DNA of 64,000 nucleotides. Origin: Dryocosmus kuriphilus (lineage: Eukaryota > Arthropoda > Insecta > Hymenoptera > Cynipidae). The translations under genes and the position numbers were made by a program. Below are positions 1 through 10,439 of this stretch, one piece after another; positions within the stretch are counted from its first letter, which is position 1, and every line of letters starts with the position of its first letter. The stretch covers positions 21,414,327 to 21,478,326 of the forward strand of contig CM076195.1 in NCBI GenBank assembly GCA_038277395.1, read 5' to 3'. The notes beneath the pieces are model-generated. The model did no database searches. It was not told where the DNA came from and saw only the letters and a program-made list of their open reading frames with translations.

Positions 1-205
1 AGAATTTTCCCGCGTCATACAGTCTGGAGTATTGCCAGGAATCTTCACGATCGCACGCACATTCGTACCAACGCAGATTCACTTACGCCTCACGAAACAA
101 TCATAGCGCATAATCGTTATTCTCCTTATGCAAGCTGAAGTTGTTGAATAGGAAGCAGAATTTTTGGTTTGGTTATCATACTGGACTGGGGTTGCAGTAT
201 TGATG

Positions 206-2210
206 TCAAAGTTCTGGGAGATACCGCGGATTATCTTCATTCGCAGAAGGGTCCGTGGTTGGTGGATGTACCCCAATCACCGTTGATAATGGGAAGTTGT
301 CTGAGAGATCTTCCTCATTTCTGTTTAAATGGGTAGTTGGAGAACTTCTTGGTCGTCCGCTGCGGAAGATTTTCCTCAGCATTGGCTGACCTGCTGTGAT
401 GTGTACCCGACAACAGTAGAGGAATAAGATCAGTGTAAGTGATCCTAGACCGATGTAAGAGCCATGGATCATCATGGAGTTCCTGGCCTTAGTGCTACGC
501 TGCCAGGCGATCCTGTTTAATCGCTCCTCTAGTTGGCTTAAGGTCTCCTCATTCTTGGAGAATTCGTCTTCTTCAGGTTGGATATCCTTTTGGGGCGGGG
601 TCGCCACTTTTACAGTCGAGGCAGGGTGTTCCTGCTTTAGTAACACTGGTGATAACTACTGAGACAAATCGAGGTGCGAGAGAGGTTTGTAGATGACTTC
701 CATGGATCCAATTATGCTGGCTGATCCGATAAAGGTTTTCTCCTCGTTTTCTAATTGGCATCCTGGGGCAATCTGTATTATTGCTATTTTAGCAATGTGA
801 ATCAGTACCTTAGGTTTGCCCGGACATGTCAGAGTGGCTGACGTATTTTTGGTCAGTCAATAGAGCCACCATTCAGGCTTTTGATCGATAGCCATTCCGA
901 TTCTCTTTGATAGGTCAATCTAATGTCGCATTGTCGCAGATTCGTGGTATAAGGATCCAGTAGCAGTTCACTTTCGCAAGTTTGGTGCCTGGAGTTCGTG
1001 TAAATGGGTAAGTTATTTGGACACATTAAATAATTAGAAACTTGCTTGCAGGATATCAAGTTCGGATGGTTCATTAAAATGTGAGTCTTCCGAGATTCTC
1101 CCGTAGCGAGGTGAGAAAATCTTGGTTGGATGTAAGCATTTCCTGAACCGTTTCCCAGTATTGGTTGGGCACGGGCACCGAGTGTAGTTGATACATGAGG
1201 TATTCGTCGGTTTCCAACATGGGAATATCTACCAGGATGCTAAGAATTTCCTTTTTGTAGATGGAGGTGATGAGGGCGATTCTGGACAGCTCTACCATGT
1301 TCACTTGTGGCACGGGTATTAGAAATTTGATCTCTGAGTAATGGTTCTGGATATCCCTATAAATGGGCTCAAATTGTTGAGAGTTCAAGAGAGATGGGTG
1401 CATCTGTCATTGGCGAGCGGCATGGATCACTTCTAGAATTTTTTCAGCAGTCCGGATACAGTTATCAATTCGACTCTCAATGGTCCTGAAGACGGGTCCT
1501 AAAGCTTCAGCGTGTTGCAGTTCAGCTACAGCTTGGGTAAGATTATCTAAGTTTAGAGAATGTTGGAGTAGTTGGGACTCGTATTGAATCAATCTTTCTC
1601 GGTTTTCTTGGGAGAGTCGATGGAGATTTTCTATTTGAAACCTCACCACGTGGGTCTGTTTACTAATCAGGTGAGATATGTTAGCCTGGGCTTGGTTGAG
1701 TTCTACGATCTCTCCGTGGATGACTTCGGCGTCCTCGTACGTCATTAGGCCAGCTATAGATCCGATGATCCCTCCGAGTACTCCCAGCACCGGGGTGGCG
1801 CGGCGTCTCCTTATCCCCATAGATAGTTTTAAGAATGGCGTTCTGGGGCCTGTCGCTTGAATTTCGGAAGCGTGTCTTTCGGTCCCTTCTTCTAGGTTCC
1901 TAGCCACTTGGAGTTTGACATCGTACCCGTAGAGGCCAATGGTTTTCCGGCAGCTTGATTTGAAGCCTGGCTGACATAGGTTGGCTAAATGGTTGACCTG
2001 TTGCTCATATTGCTCCAATGAGCCTCGAATCTTCTTTAGATCCAGGAACACCGTAGTCCTCCTGGTGCTGACGGTCCGCTTCAGAGGCCCCAGGCACTCA
2101 TAGTAAATACCAGGACTAGTTTTAATGGTAGTAATTTTGTACGATGGTTCGACTTCCCCGTTGGCCTTCAGGAGAGGTAAAAGTGTGACTCTCCGCCACC
2201 AAGACATCAT
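206..2210 (-). pseudogene. env: Env-like fusion glycoprotein, broken
   Basis: Insect retrovirus envelope of the type related to baculovirus F proteins; in intact relatives it sits in the membrane and mediates fusion. The first open segment (1407-2210) begins at an ATG-ATG pair and has Cys residues, then RRRR at residues 134-137 (about 1800-1811), a furin-type cleavage site, followed at once by a Gly/Ile/Leu-rich segment like a fusion peptide and by a long heptad-like helical region. An in-frame TGA at 1407-1409 interrupts it; the same frame continues to 1074, where a stop overlaps the ATG of the next frame (853-1074, Cys-rich). Further frame changes lead to 573-761 and 206-646; the last piece has a hydrophobic anchor at about 406-469 and a cytoplasmic tail. 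The family assignment is by architecture and motif, not by database search. Confidence 0.75.
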
Positions 2211-2451
2211 TCGACAGGGTATTCGGCTTCACCTAAAAGAAAAATGTTAGTGGACCTTTCTTAACTGGATTCAAGGAATAATCGGACAGGATAAGCTTCC
2301 CCGTTGAAAAGGAAGAGAGAGAGAGAGAAAAAGAAGAAAAAGGAAAAGAGAATGGAAGAGGGGAAAAAAATGATTCAGTTTTTTTTTGTTTAATTGAAGG
2401 GGGGGGGGGGGGACGTTCTGTCCTTGGACTTCCTTGGGGTCCATGTGTAAT
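2211..2451 (-). other. pol-env spacer with G run
   Basis: Non-coding spacer between the integrase stop and env. It carries a run of about 13 G (from 2400) and a purine-rich (+) block that is the polypyrimidine tract on the element's strand. Confidence 0.5.
2232..2300 (-). promoter_or_regulatory. Candidate splice acceptor for env mRNA
   Basis: On the minus strand a CTAAC branch-like site is followed by a T-rich tract and TTTTAG/G (AG at 2233-2234), 22 bases upstream of the env ATG at 2210; a longer CT-rich stretch lies further upstream (2300-2400). Gypsy-type env is known to be made from a spliced subgenomic RNA, which this would serve. The donor is not identified. Confidence 0.5.
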
Positions 2452-3597
2452 TTAGCAGTGAATGACCCTCAATTTGTCCTTGTGCTTGACAAATCGATCG
2501 CCTGCTTTGGTTTCAAGGATAACCTTATTGTTTTCCGTAAATCCCTTTATCGCATAGGGTCCCGTAGCTCGATTATCAAATTTTCCGTCCCTAACTTCCT
2601 TAATGACGTAGGCTTGGTCCCCGATCCTTGCGTTCAGAGGTCTGGCCTTTCGTTCATAAATTTCCTTCGACCGGACCTTGGACCTAATTAGGTTCTTGGC
2701 CGCGATTTTTCGAATTTCCGAAATCTGTACTATCATGTCGCGCAGGTATGAGCCATATGTCTTCAGCTCTTCTCCCGGAGGGAAGGAACTTGGAGTCCGA
2801 GCCGTTCGCCCGAAGACTATTTCATAGGGGGTGAAATTGGTCGCTTCATGGACCGACGTATTGTAGGTGAACATGGCGAAAGGAAGTAGCCGGTCCCAGT
2901 CATCGTAGCTGTCAGCGTAGTGTTTAATGTAGTGAGTCAGTACTATATGACTCGTTTCGACGTATCCATTCGTTTGTGGTCGGTATCCGGAAGTAGTCAA
3001 TTATTTTACCCCGAAGAGTCTTTCAAGGTTTTTCATCAACTTACTAATGAAGGGCCCTCTCCTGTAGGTAAATATACATCGAGGAGCTCCATATTGTGAA
3101 AATAGTGTTGTCGCGACCGCGTGCGCGATGGTTGTTATTTTTACGTTCGGTATGGCTATCGCTATACAATATTTACTAAAATTATCCTTCATCGTGAGGG
3201 TATATCGGTGGCCATTGGGAGTGGTGGGTAACTTACCCACTGTGTCAAGTGATACTTTTTCGCAGGGTTCTCCCGGAGTGTCGGTGATGAGCAGGGGTTC
3301 ACGAGTTCTTGCACGCACTAGTTTCTGCTCTAAACAACTTCGGCAGTTGCGAATGAACTCGTTTGCTTGATCTCGCAGCCCAGGCCAATAATACCTTTCC
3401 CGTATCCGCCTATGTGTTTTAGGAACGCCCTTGTGACCTGAAAGTAGACTGCCGTGGTATTCCGCGATGATCTTGGTTCTCATCTCCACGGGAGAGACTT
3501 CAATTTTCCCATTACAAAGATGGATAACTATTCTACTACCTCGGAGGGCTTCAAACAACAGCTCCGTCATTTTGTTTTGACCTAAATACCCTATCAA
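2452..3597 (-). pseudogene. pol: Integrase region of pol
   Basis: DDE integrase of a Ty3/gypsy element, which inserts the cDNA. The upstream segment (3001-3597) has the N-terminal H2C2 zinc-binding pattern (HGSLLSGH then CRSC) and the first catalytic Asp in SLDTVGKLP. The second catalytic Asp, expected in a TDxG context, is gone: the sequence reads FTYRRGPF. A TAA at 3001-3003 interrupts the frame; the same frame continues at 2452-3000 with GYRPQTNGYVE, which keeps the catalytic Glu, and a basic C-terminal domain ending in KHKDKLRVIHC. No chromodomain is visible. Lost Asp and stop mean no activity. Confidence 0.88.
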
Positions 3598-3684
3598 ATC
3601 CCCAGAGTTAGCAATCCGACAAGAGGGTTGACCGTCTTGTTCCAGGGCAAGGCGAAGGTTCTTTCATACTAGGGCTACGTCCTT

Positions 3685-4458
3685 TCAGTCGACGTCATCA
3701 GAGTGTCGTATTTTCTTCACGACAGAGTACGTTTTATACCGACCGTGTGGAGTAACCAGGACTTGTTTCTTCTCAGGCCTGCATCCCCTCAAGTCTTGAA
3801 TGTCAAGACGCTCGGTAGCAAGGAGGATTTTTGCAATGGGGTTAGCCGGCTCACAGTCCTCCGAAAGAAAGTGAGCGTAGTTGTCGTGCCTATAGGTTAA
3901 GGGTTCTGTCCATTGATGCACCTCGTATGGTTCATCTATGCACAGTTTAGCTGGCCTCGATGCATTCTCCAGAGACGTGCCCGCGGGTTCATTGGGGAAG
4001 AGGTCACCGTCCAAGTAAGGAATATCGACGTCGATCATGGATGATAGGGGTGAATCGGTTATCTCCTTCATCGGTGTTGTGGTTGGTTGCAGTCGTCTAG
4101 GGTTAAGATTAGTCCTTTTCTCAGGGTGATTTACTCCCTGGCAATAATCTTGGGCGGTGTTAATTTTTTGAAAGGGGGTCGAAGATCCTCCTGGTTGCAA
4201 AGTGGCAGGAGTAAATAGTACGGGTTGCTCTGTCCTTGATGGTCCACTGACGATGGGGGATTCTGAGTTGGGACTCCATTCTTCTGGAATGTCCTTAAAC
4301 TGCACAGTGCTTTTTCTTGACGTAATTGCGGTAGGGGCAGAGCATGGTTGTAGAATTTCAGGCTTTGTAGATTTGCATGAGGATTTTATAGGGGCTTCAA
4401 GGGTGGCGTCATCACCTGGTGTCGATTTTAGCTTTTCTTCGTACGCTTCTAAGAACTT
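3685..4458 (-). pseudogene. Unassigned pol linker between RNase H1-like domain and integrase
   Basis: A 206-codon open segment (3685-4305) plus flanking decayed sequence, rich in Pro, Ser, Thr, Asp and Glu and without a domain I recognise. Most Ty3/gypsy elements have a short tether here. Together with the acidic tail of the preceding segment (4459-4840) it separates RNase H1-like and integrase domains by roughly 400 residues. It may be structural spacer or an unrecognised domain. Confidence 0.55.
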
Positions 4459-5759
4459 CTAAACTCTGGTAGAGAACGCGTCGTCATCGTATTCGCCAAA
4501 GGGATCGAGGGCTTCCAGGATGGTCAATCGCTCCTGATCCTGTTCTCCTTCTGAGTCGTAAGTACATAGGAGTGGTTCCCTTTTATCCATTTCGTAGTGG
4601 TCCCAGGCCAGGGTATCTTGACCGAGGTCAAAGCTTTTCAAGCCTCGGTCTTGAATAGATCGGTCGAATTTTTGGAATGAGTCCCGAATGCTCATCTTGG
4701 AGGGTTCTCCACAAGGTGGCGGTCCTAGAATAGAATCTTCGTCTAGGTCATCGTCTTCCTCGCTACTGATAGGTGCGGGAGGTATATCTACTATTATCGA
4801 TTCTGAGGGCAGATCAGGGAAGAGGGTGGGTCGGACAGACAGGCCTTCAACGGCTTCTCTAGCTAGCTGATCTGCCATTTCGTTGCCCAGAATTCCCTGA
4901 TGTCCCTGGACGTGCTCCCAGAGTACTTCTAATGGTTCGAGTGCTGCTTTTAATTTTTCAAACTCTACACGGTTCTTGACGGGTTTATTTTCGGAGGTCT
5001 TCCAGCCATTGGCTTCCCACCTGGGGATCAATTCTGTAGCGCTGTTGACTAAAAATTGGGAGTCAATTTTTAACCGCAGTTTTTTATTCCTGCTGCCTGG
5101 GCTTGTTGGGCAGCCACCGTGGCAGCTTCTATTTCGGCTGCGTTGTTTGACTGGCGACCTTGGGCGGGCCTTGATACGTTCAAGGGGTGATTCGGTCCGA
5201 AACGTACTCCTATGCCTGCCCTCGGATGCGCTTCTGCTTGGCAGCTGCACGCGCCGTCGGTGTATACGTCGACGAAAGTATCTTGTAAGGGAGCAAGCCA
5301 GGGGTTAGGGACGCGGACAGTAGGAGGAGTGCTTTTAGGGTCTTCCTGGTTCTTCGAAGTAGCGTGGCTAGCTTTTAGTCCCGGCAGAATTCTGTGATTC
5401 TTTCGGAATGCGGGTGTGTCCGAAGAGTCTGAATCTTCGTCGTCGGAAGAGTGATCAGTTGTCGAATCGCTCTCTGGGGCCGAAGATCCTTCAGCTTCTC
5501 GGCGCCTGGTCACTCGAGCAGCAATGGAACTTGTATCCAACCCGGGGACAAGGATCTGACTCGAGGGCGAGTAGTCCTTGTCTTGAGGGTCCTTTTCTAG
5601 AGATTTCCTCGGTCTTCCTCGCTTCCCTTTCTTTAGTTCTGTAGGAGGTCGGGATTCAGGAGGTTTGGAAGGTTTTATTTTTTCTGTTAGGAAGGGGGTG
5701 GCTTGTTGCACAGCCGGCCTTCCTCTTTTTATTTTGTAGAGTAGGTCTCGTGGAGGCAA
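4459..5759 (-). pseudogene. Second, cellular RNase H1-like domain with AT-hook linker
   Basis: Two overlapping frames (5070-5759 and 4459-5250), separated by a one-base indel in an A run near 5080, together cover a complete RNase H1-type domain (about 4845-5279). Catalytic residues seen: Asp168 in VYTDGA and Glu209 in NNAAEIEA of the first frame, Asp63 in KIDSQFL and Asp127 in GNEMADQLA of the second; the RNase H1 signatures PVKNR and HVQGHQGILGNE are present. The N-terminal part is basic with two AT-hook cores, KRGRP (residues 11-15) and KRGRPRK (46-52), then a Ser/Asp-rich acidic stretch. The C-terminal tail (4459-4840) is acidic. The domain resembles eukaryotic RNase H1 much more than the Ty3/gypsy RNase H that also exists in this pol at 5896-6423. 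Acquisition from a cellular gene is inferred. Confidence 0.85.
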
Positions 5760-5895
5760 CTTCCTCTTGCTGATCAGAAGTTGTGGGAACGGCTTTATTC
5801 CTCCTGGAATCAGCTTGTGACCGGGTCAATGCCAATATCTTAGCCATATCTCCTTGATTTTTAGTGGCGGCTAGATTCGGGGAGTATCGGGGGTT

Positions 5896-6423
5896 TTAAG
5901 CTGTTAAAGAGGTTTCCAGAGCGGAGTTGCTTCCTGGTAATGGTTTAGCTTGGTTTTCTTCTTCTTCTTCATCTGATAATGCTTCGACGGCCCTATTCAA
6001 CTTCCAGGTCTTATATTCAAATATATATTCATAGTTACGGAATTTGTGTCGCCAGTGAAGCAGTCTTGCTCCGGCGTTAATGATGTAGTTCATCCAGTGA
6101 ACAGGTTCGTGGTCACAGGCGAGCACGAATTTTCTACCATATAAGTAAGGTAGGAAGTGTCCTAATGCCAGGGTAATGGCTAGGCATTCTTGTTCTTCCT
6201 TGGGGTATCGCTCTTGACAACTGTTCATAGTTTTGAAAAAATAGGCAATGGGCATATCCACTCCTTTCTTCTCTTGAGTCAATATTGCTTCCACAGCATG
6301 TTCGGAAGCGTCTGTCGTTAATTTGAAGGTCTTCTGGAAGTCCGGGTGTTGAAGAATGGGCTCACTGCCTAAGGATTCACATAGACTGCGGAAGCTCTGG
6401 TCTTGGAGGTTCCCCATTTCCAT
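5896..6423 (-). pseudogene. pol: Canonical Ty3/gypsy RNase H domain
   Basis: The RT-linked RNase H that removes the RNA template. Asp38 is in LTTDAS, the Glu in EQECLAI (residue 79) and Asp104 in LACDHEPVHW; the fourth acidic position, normally VADALS, reads AVEALSD, so Asp is replaced by Glu. The end is a poly-Glu stretch. A frameshift separates it from the RT C-terminus just upstream. The loss of one residue here while the second RNase H keeps all four is notable. Confidence 0.85.
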
Positions 6424-7681
6424 TGGACTCCCTTCTTCAGGAGGTCCGTCAAGGGTTTAGCAATCTTTGCATAGTCTTGGATAAATCTTCGGTAATATCC
6501 CGATAGGCCGAGGAATTGTCGAAAGTTCCTAACGGTTCTTGGTTGGGGAAATGCACGAATGGCCCGTATTTTGGCCGGGTTGGGTTTCAAGCCTTCCCTA
6601 CTGATGATGTGACCCAAATATGCTACATCTTTCTAAAGCAATTCACGTTTGTCCGGTTGAAGTTTTAAGTTTGCTGCTTGAAGCGATATAACAACTTCCT
6701 CACCTTTAAATCATGCTCTTCTATATCTTTTGAATGAACGGCTATATCATCCAGGTATACGAAAAACTTCCGTGCCATGCATGCCCTTCAGTACGGTATC
6801 CATGAGTAGTTGAAATGTAGCTGGGGCATTCTTAATGCCCATGGGCATGCGTAGGTACTCGAAGTGCCCTCTCGGAGTGGAGAAGGCCGTTTTTTAACGC
6901 TGTTTTCAGGGTGAGTTTCGATCTGCTGAAACCCACTGGCTAGGCCGAACACGGAAAAGTATTGGGAATCTCCAAGGTGATCTAAGATATCAGTGATATT
7001 AGGCAGCGGGTATCCATCTCCGATGACCCTTTCATTAAGAGCACGAAAGTCGATGACCACTATCCATTTCCTTTCTCCTGAGCCGTCAAGCTTTTTACGA
7101 ACGATCCAAAGGGGAGAATTATATGGCAACATGAAATCGCCTATAATACCGCTGTCGTACTGTTTTCGTACCTGGGTTGCAATTTGATCGGCAGCCTGGT
7201 TAGGATAGCGATATTGTTTTTTCGCTATTATCTCGTCGCTGGTGGTGGGAATTCGATGTCGGATTAAATTGGTAGTGGTGAGCCTTTCTCCACTCGAATG
7301 CAAGGCATCGGCATAATCTTCTATCCGTTTGAGAGCGTATTCCTTCTCTCTCGGAGACAAATGCATAATCTGCAGGCAATCCTTTATTCTCTCGACTCTG
7401 CTCGGATAGGAGTCTCCGATTTCCCCTTGTGGATTTTTCACCAAGTATTCGGATTCCGAATTGGTGGACTCCTCATCGTAAGGCTCAATTAAGTCGTAAG
7501 GGAGTATTTCTTGAGCAGGAATCTCTATGTCGACCTCTCGTTCCAGTGTGTTTATGGCAAGCACGTGGGAGACACCATTGTTGTTAGAGACGGCGGCCTC
7601 GCCTAGGTACAGCCCTTCAGGGGTTTTAATGCGTGACAGATATCCTTGCTTTATATCTGGGTTGAGAACGTCGATTGCCAC
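6369..7681 (-). pseudogene. pol: Reverse transcriptase region of pol
   Basis: Ty3/gypsy RT, which copies genomic RNA to cDNA. The long segment 6788-7681 has an N-terminal linker and fingers/palm motifs YNSPLWIVRKK and VIDFRALNERV. Motif A reads FSVFGLASGFQQI: the catalytic Asp expected in the FSxLDL context is Gly (residue 246). The frame shifts after ETHPENSVKK. The YLDD box is at 6746-6757 in another frame. The thumb/connection (6369-6617) has LGLSGYYRRFIQDYAKIAKPL. At least three frame changes and the lost Asp make it inactive. Confidence 0.9.
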
Positions 7682-8200
7682 CGGTTGCCGTGTCCTAGCC
7701 CTGATGTTGAGAATCCTGGCGAAGGACTTAATTTTTGTGGCTTAAGTATCCCCCTTGCTTCACGAGATTCTGTATCGACAAATGGGATAGGATCTATTGG
7801 ATTGGAGATGGTGACTAGGGAGTTATGTCTGAAAGATAGTTGTGCTTGTTCCTGCCTTAAGTAAGGTCTCCCAATAATCCCGTTGGGAGCTATAGGGAAA
7901 TCGTTCCTCACTATATGAAATTCAACTTCCCTTCCGAAGAACGTGATATTAATTGTTCCAATCGTTTCCACAGGTTCAGAAGTTATCCCGGTTAACATCG
8001 CAGCCCCGCTAGATTTATAGCGTAATTCCGGAACCAAGCTTTGAATCTTTATGAGATTAAAGTCGGATCTTGGGTCAACTAGGAAGTTGCACCTTGGGTA
8101 TCGGAATTCTGGCGCAGTCAAGTTGACCACGGGGGAGCCTTCTACTTCGATCCCTGCTCGTAGGACCCGATGGTGTTGTTCAGAAATTGGACTTGCATCA
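7651..8200 (-). pseudogene. pol: Retropepsin-like protease, degenerate active site
   Basis: Aspartic protease that would cleave Gag-Pol. The beta strand before the active site reads CNFLVD and is followed by PRSDFNLIK, so the DTG/DSG triad is D-P-R here. The second signature, NGIIGRPYLRQ, matches the usual ILGxxFL element. The open frame is 7651-8130, but coding-like sequence extends to about 8200 (VLRAGIEVEG), indicating that the start lies upstream. Confidence 0.7.
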
Positions 8201-8260
8201 TGGGGCGCTGTTCTGTTGGTGGATTCTTCGTCGCGCCCTGGGTGAGAGTCAGCCGTGAGT

Positions 8261-9394
8261 TTAAATTATTGAAAGTTCCTGGAGATCCGGAACTTGGGAA
8301 TTTTGACGTCCGTTTATTCTTATCCTATCCTGGCCAGGGCATGCTTGCACTTGAGTCAGGGCGGTGTGGTTGTCCCGGGAAAAACGGAGGAGGAAGGTAA
8401 GGGTTAGCGTAGGGATATTGATACGAAAGGTCAGAGTGGTAGGGAGGGTGATAAGGATAAGGATAGGGAGGAGGATGATGGGCATTTCGGGATTGATAGT
8501 CCATAGTAGCGGGGTAGCCGGGTTGACTCGGATTAGAGCGGTACCCTATTTTTTCATCTTCGGGCACGTCCTTCTTACCCCTTTGTCCATTTGCCTGGAA
8601 TAAGGGCTCGGAGAGCGCTGTCTTTCAGGGACATTGTCCTTTGTCTGAGAGATGTGATAGGTGCCGTGATGAGTTCTAGTTCTCTCGAGCTGTCTATGCC
8701 TTTCTTTGATGTGAAGGGCATGGTTGAGGGCTTCTCCTAGGTCTTTAGGGTTTCTAGTGTCTACAAACGTAGATATTTGTTCAGTGAGTCCTTTGACGAA
8801 TGCATCGAGGGGTACGTCCGCTACCGGGCCCATAATGATCACACTTTCCTTAGTTTCCCCTTGAAGCCCTTGGTCGTAGATCCTTGTATACTTTTATTCC
8901 ACCGCGTGTCTGGCGCCACTCAGAAGACCTTAAACACGGTCGTAGTAATCCCGAACAGATTCGTTTTGGCGCATGAGAAGATTAACAATGTTCTCGAAAT
9001 ACCACTGGTACTTTTTCGTAGGGGCAAAACGTTTTTTTAGGTGGGCTATTAACTCGTTTACTGTACTAAATTGTATATCTCTGACAATATCTCTGGCGAT
9101 CCCTTTTAGCTTACTTAGGACTATTTTAATAAATCCTGGTTCGTTTGCCTCAGTAATATAGACGGCCCCATTCGCGATATCTTGCAAAAATTCCTTTAAC
9201 CTCGGGGCTTTCCCGTCAAATTGAGGGATGTGGTAGGTACCCTGTTAAAGAGTCATACATTCCAGTACAGAGGCCATAGCTGCCGCTGTGTCGACATTAA
9301 TAATCGGGTTTGGTATGGAGATATTGGAGTGGACCCCTAAGAGGATGGTGCTCCTGTTTAAATCCGTGTTGTCGGCATCCCCTGGATTAGGCAT
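8261..9394 (-). pseudogene. gag: Gag-like polyprotein, broken
   Basis: Structural protein of the particle. A plausible start is the ATG at 9392-9394 (MPNPGDADNTD). The middle segment (8930-9187) has the helical capsid signature LKKRFAPTKKYQWYF and ends in ESVRDYYDRV; the next (8546-8842) continues with FVKGLTEQISTFVDTRNP and ALHIKERHR, both typical of gypsy-family Gag. The C-terminal part (8325-8567) is Pro/Tyr-rich (YPYPYHPPYHS). No CCHC knuckle is visible, as usual for errantivirus Gag. Frame changes occur near 9220, 8900 and 8550. Confidence 0.8.
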
Positions 9395-9463
9395 TTTTTT
9401 TGTGCTAGGGAACCTTCTGCAAGAGTCAGTAGGGGAATGAAGGGGGGGGGGGGGGGGGGTCAA

Positions 9464-9829
9464 TCAATATCTGGGGAATCCGTGGACGAGGGCCAAGTAT
9501 TCGATTACTCGCATCCCCGCAATCCCTGAGATTTGATGTAGCCCGATCGCTTCTGGGTTAGATATTACGTAGAAGTGAACATTTTCCTCTCTTATTTCCA
9601 GTCCCAGTTCTCCTATCACTCGGAAGGTCCTACCCCCTAAGGTGATTTCGCGTTCTTGAACTGATATGTAGGGGACGTTAAGAATATCTCTGCTAATAAA
9701 ATTATTGTTTGTGTTCCAGTCAAAAGCTAGATGGGCGAACCCGTCCTGGAAATTGTCATCGTGTAATTCTACGGATACTGGTAACTGTCCTCCAACCAGG
9801 GGCGCGAATTTCTGAACAATAGGTGGCAT
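9464..9829 (-). CDS. Pre-gag ORF of 121 codons, function unknown
   Basis: Open from an ATG at 9827-9829 to TGA at 9464-9466, directly before a run of about 18 G and the gag start. It begins MPPIVQKFAPLVGG. The centre reads FDWNTNNNFISRDIL, then TLGGRTFRVIG and later HQISGIAGMRVIEYL. The spacing recalls a retropepsin-like beta fold (an Asp then NNFIS, a flap-like turn, a hydrophobic-GlyMet element), but without a DTG. It could be the end of a separate ORF, an extended Gag N-terminus, or a degenerate protease-like domain. I do not assign a function. Confidence 0.5.
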   Translation of the reverse strand: MPPIVQKFAPLVGGQLPVSVELHDDNFQDGFAHLAFDWNTNNNFISRDILNVPYISVQEREITLGGRTFRVIGELGLEIREENVHFYVISNPEAIGLHQISGIAGMRVIEYLALVHGFPRY

Positions 9830-9929
9830 CTATGGGTTTCTTTCCTCGTAGGATAGGGGCAACGTACGTTCACCACACCAGAATTTTTTTTTTCTGCTTA
9901 GTCAACAAAAAAAATTCGTTCGGTCGAGG

Positions 9930-10357
9930 ATTGCTAATAGGGTTCTAGGATCACTGTCTCATCGTCGGATGAGTCGTTTTCAGCAATTTCGAGGACCTCT
10001 GGGGCGTTTTGTCACAGGTGATTCTCTTCTTGTAATGCGCGCCGTCTCAACTGCAGGGCTTCTTCTACTTCCAGATCTATGATGTCTAAGGGTAAATTAG
10101 GGTTGGCGGTTATTGGCAGGGCTGCAAGTGCTTCATGCAGTCGGACGAGCTGAACCGCTCAAATGGGGACCACCCTTCTTTCGGGGAATACCAAGTTTCG
10201 GAAAATGGTCGAAGTTTGAGAACCGGAGGGAAGCTTTGTTTGTGTGTTTCCTTCCCGACCTTTTCCTTTTTCTGCACGGTTCCCGAAGGTGGTGTTGGTC
10301 GATTTTGGTTGGAGTACTTGACATCGTCTTTGCCTTACCAAATTTCAACAAGTTCAC
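9930..10357 (-). pseudogene. Decayed coding remnant upstream of the pre-gag ORF
   Basis: Minus-strand frames here look coding: LPLDIIDLEVEEALQLRRRA (about 10,010-10,100), then after a stop EVLEIAENDSSDDETVI. A preceding frame (10,133-10,357) is basic (REPCRKRKRSGRKHTNK) and ends one frame away from the next. These suggest that an ORF ran through at least 9,464-10,357 and decayed. No family is recognised. Confidence 0.35.
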
Positions 10358-10439
10358 CCCCTACAACGACCTGAACGTATTTTCTCGGGTCCAGAGTTGG
10401 TGAATTACAGAGGAATTTAGATTGAAGGGTTTCAAAATA

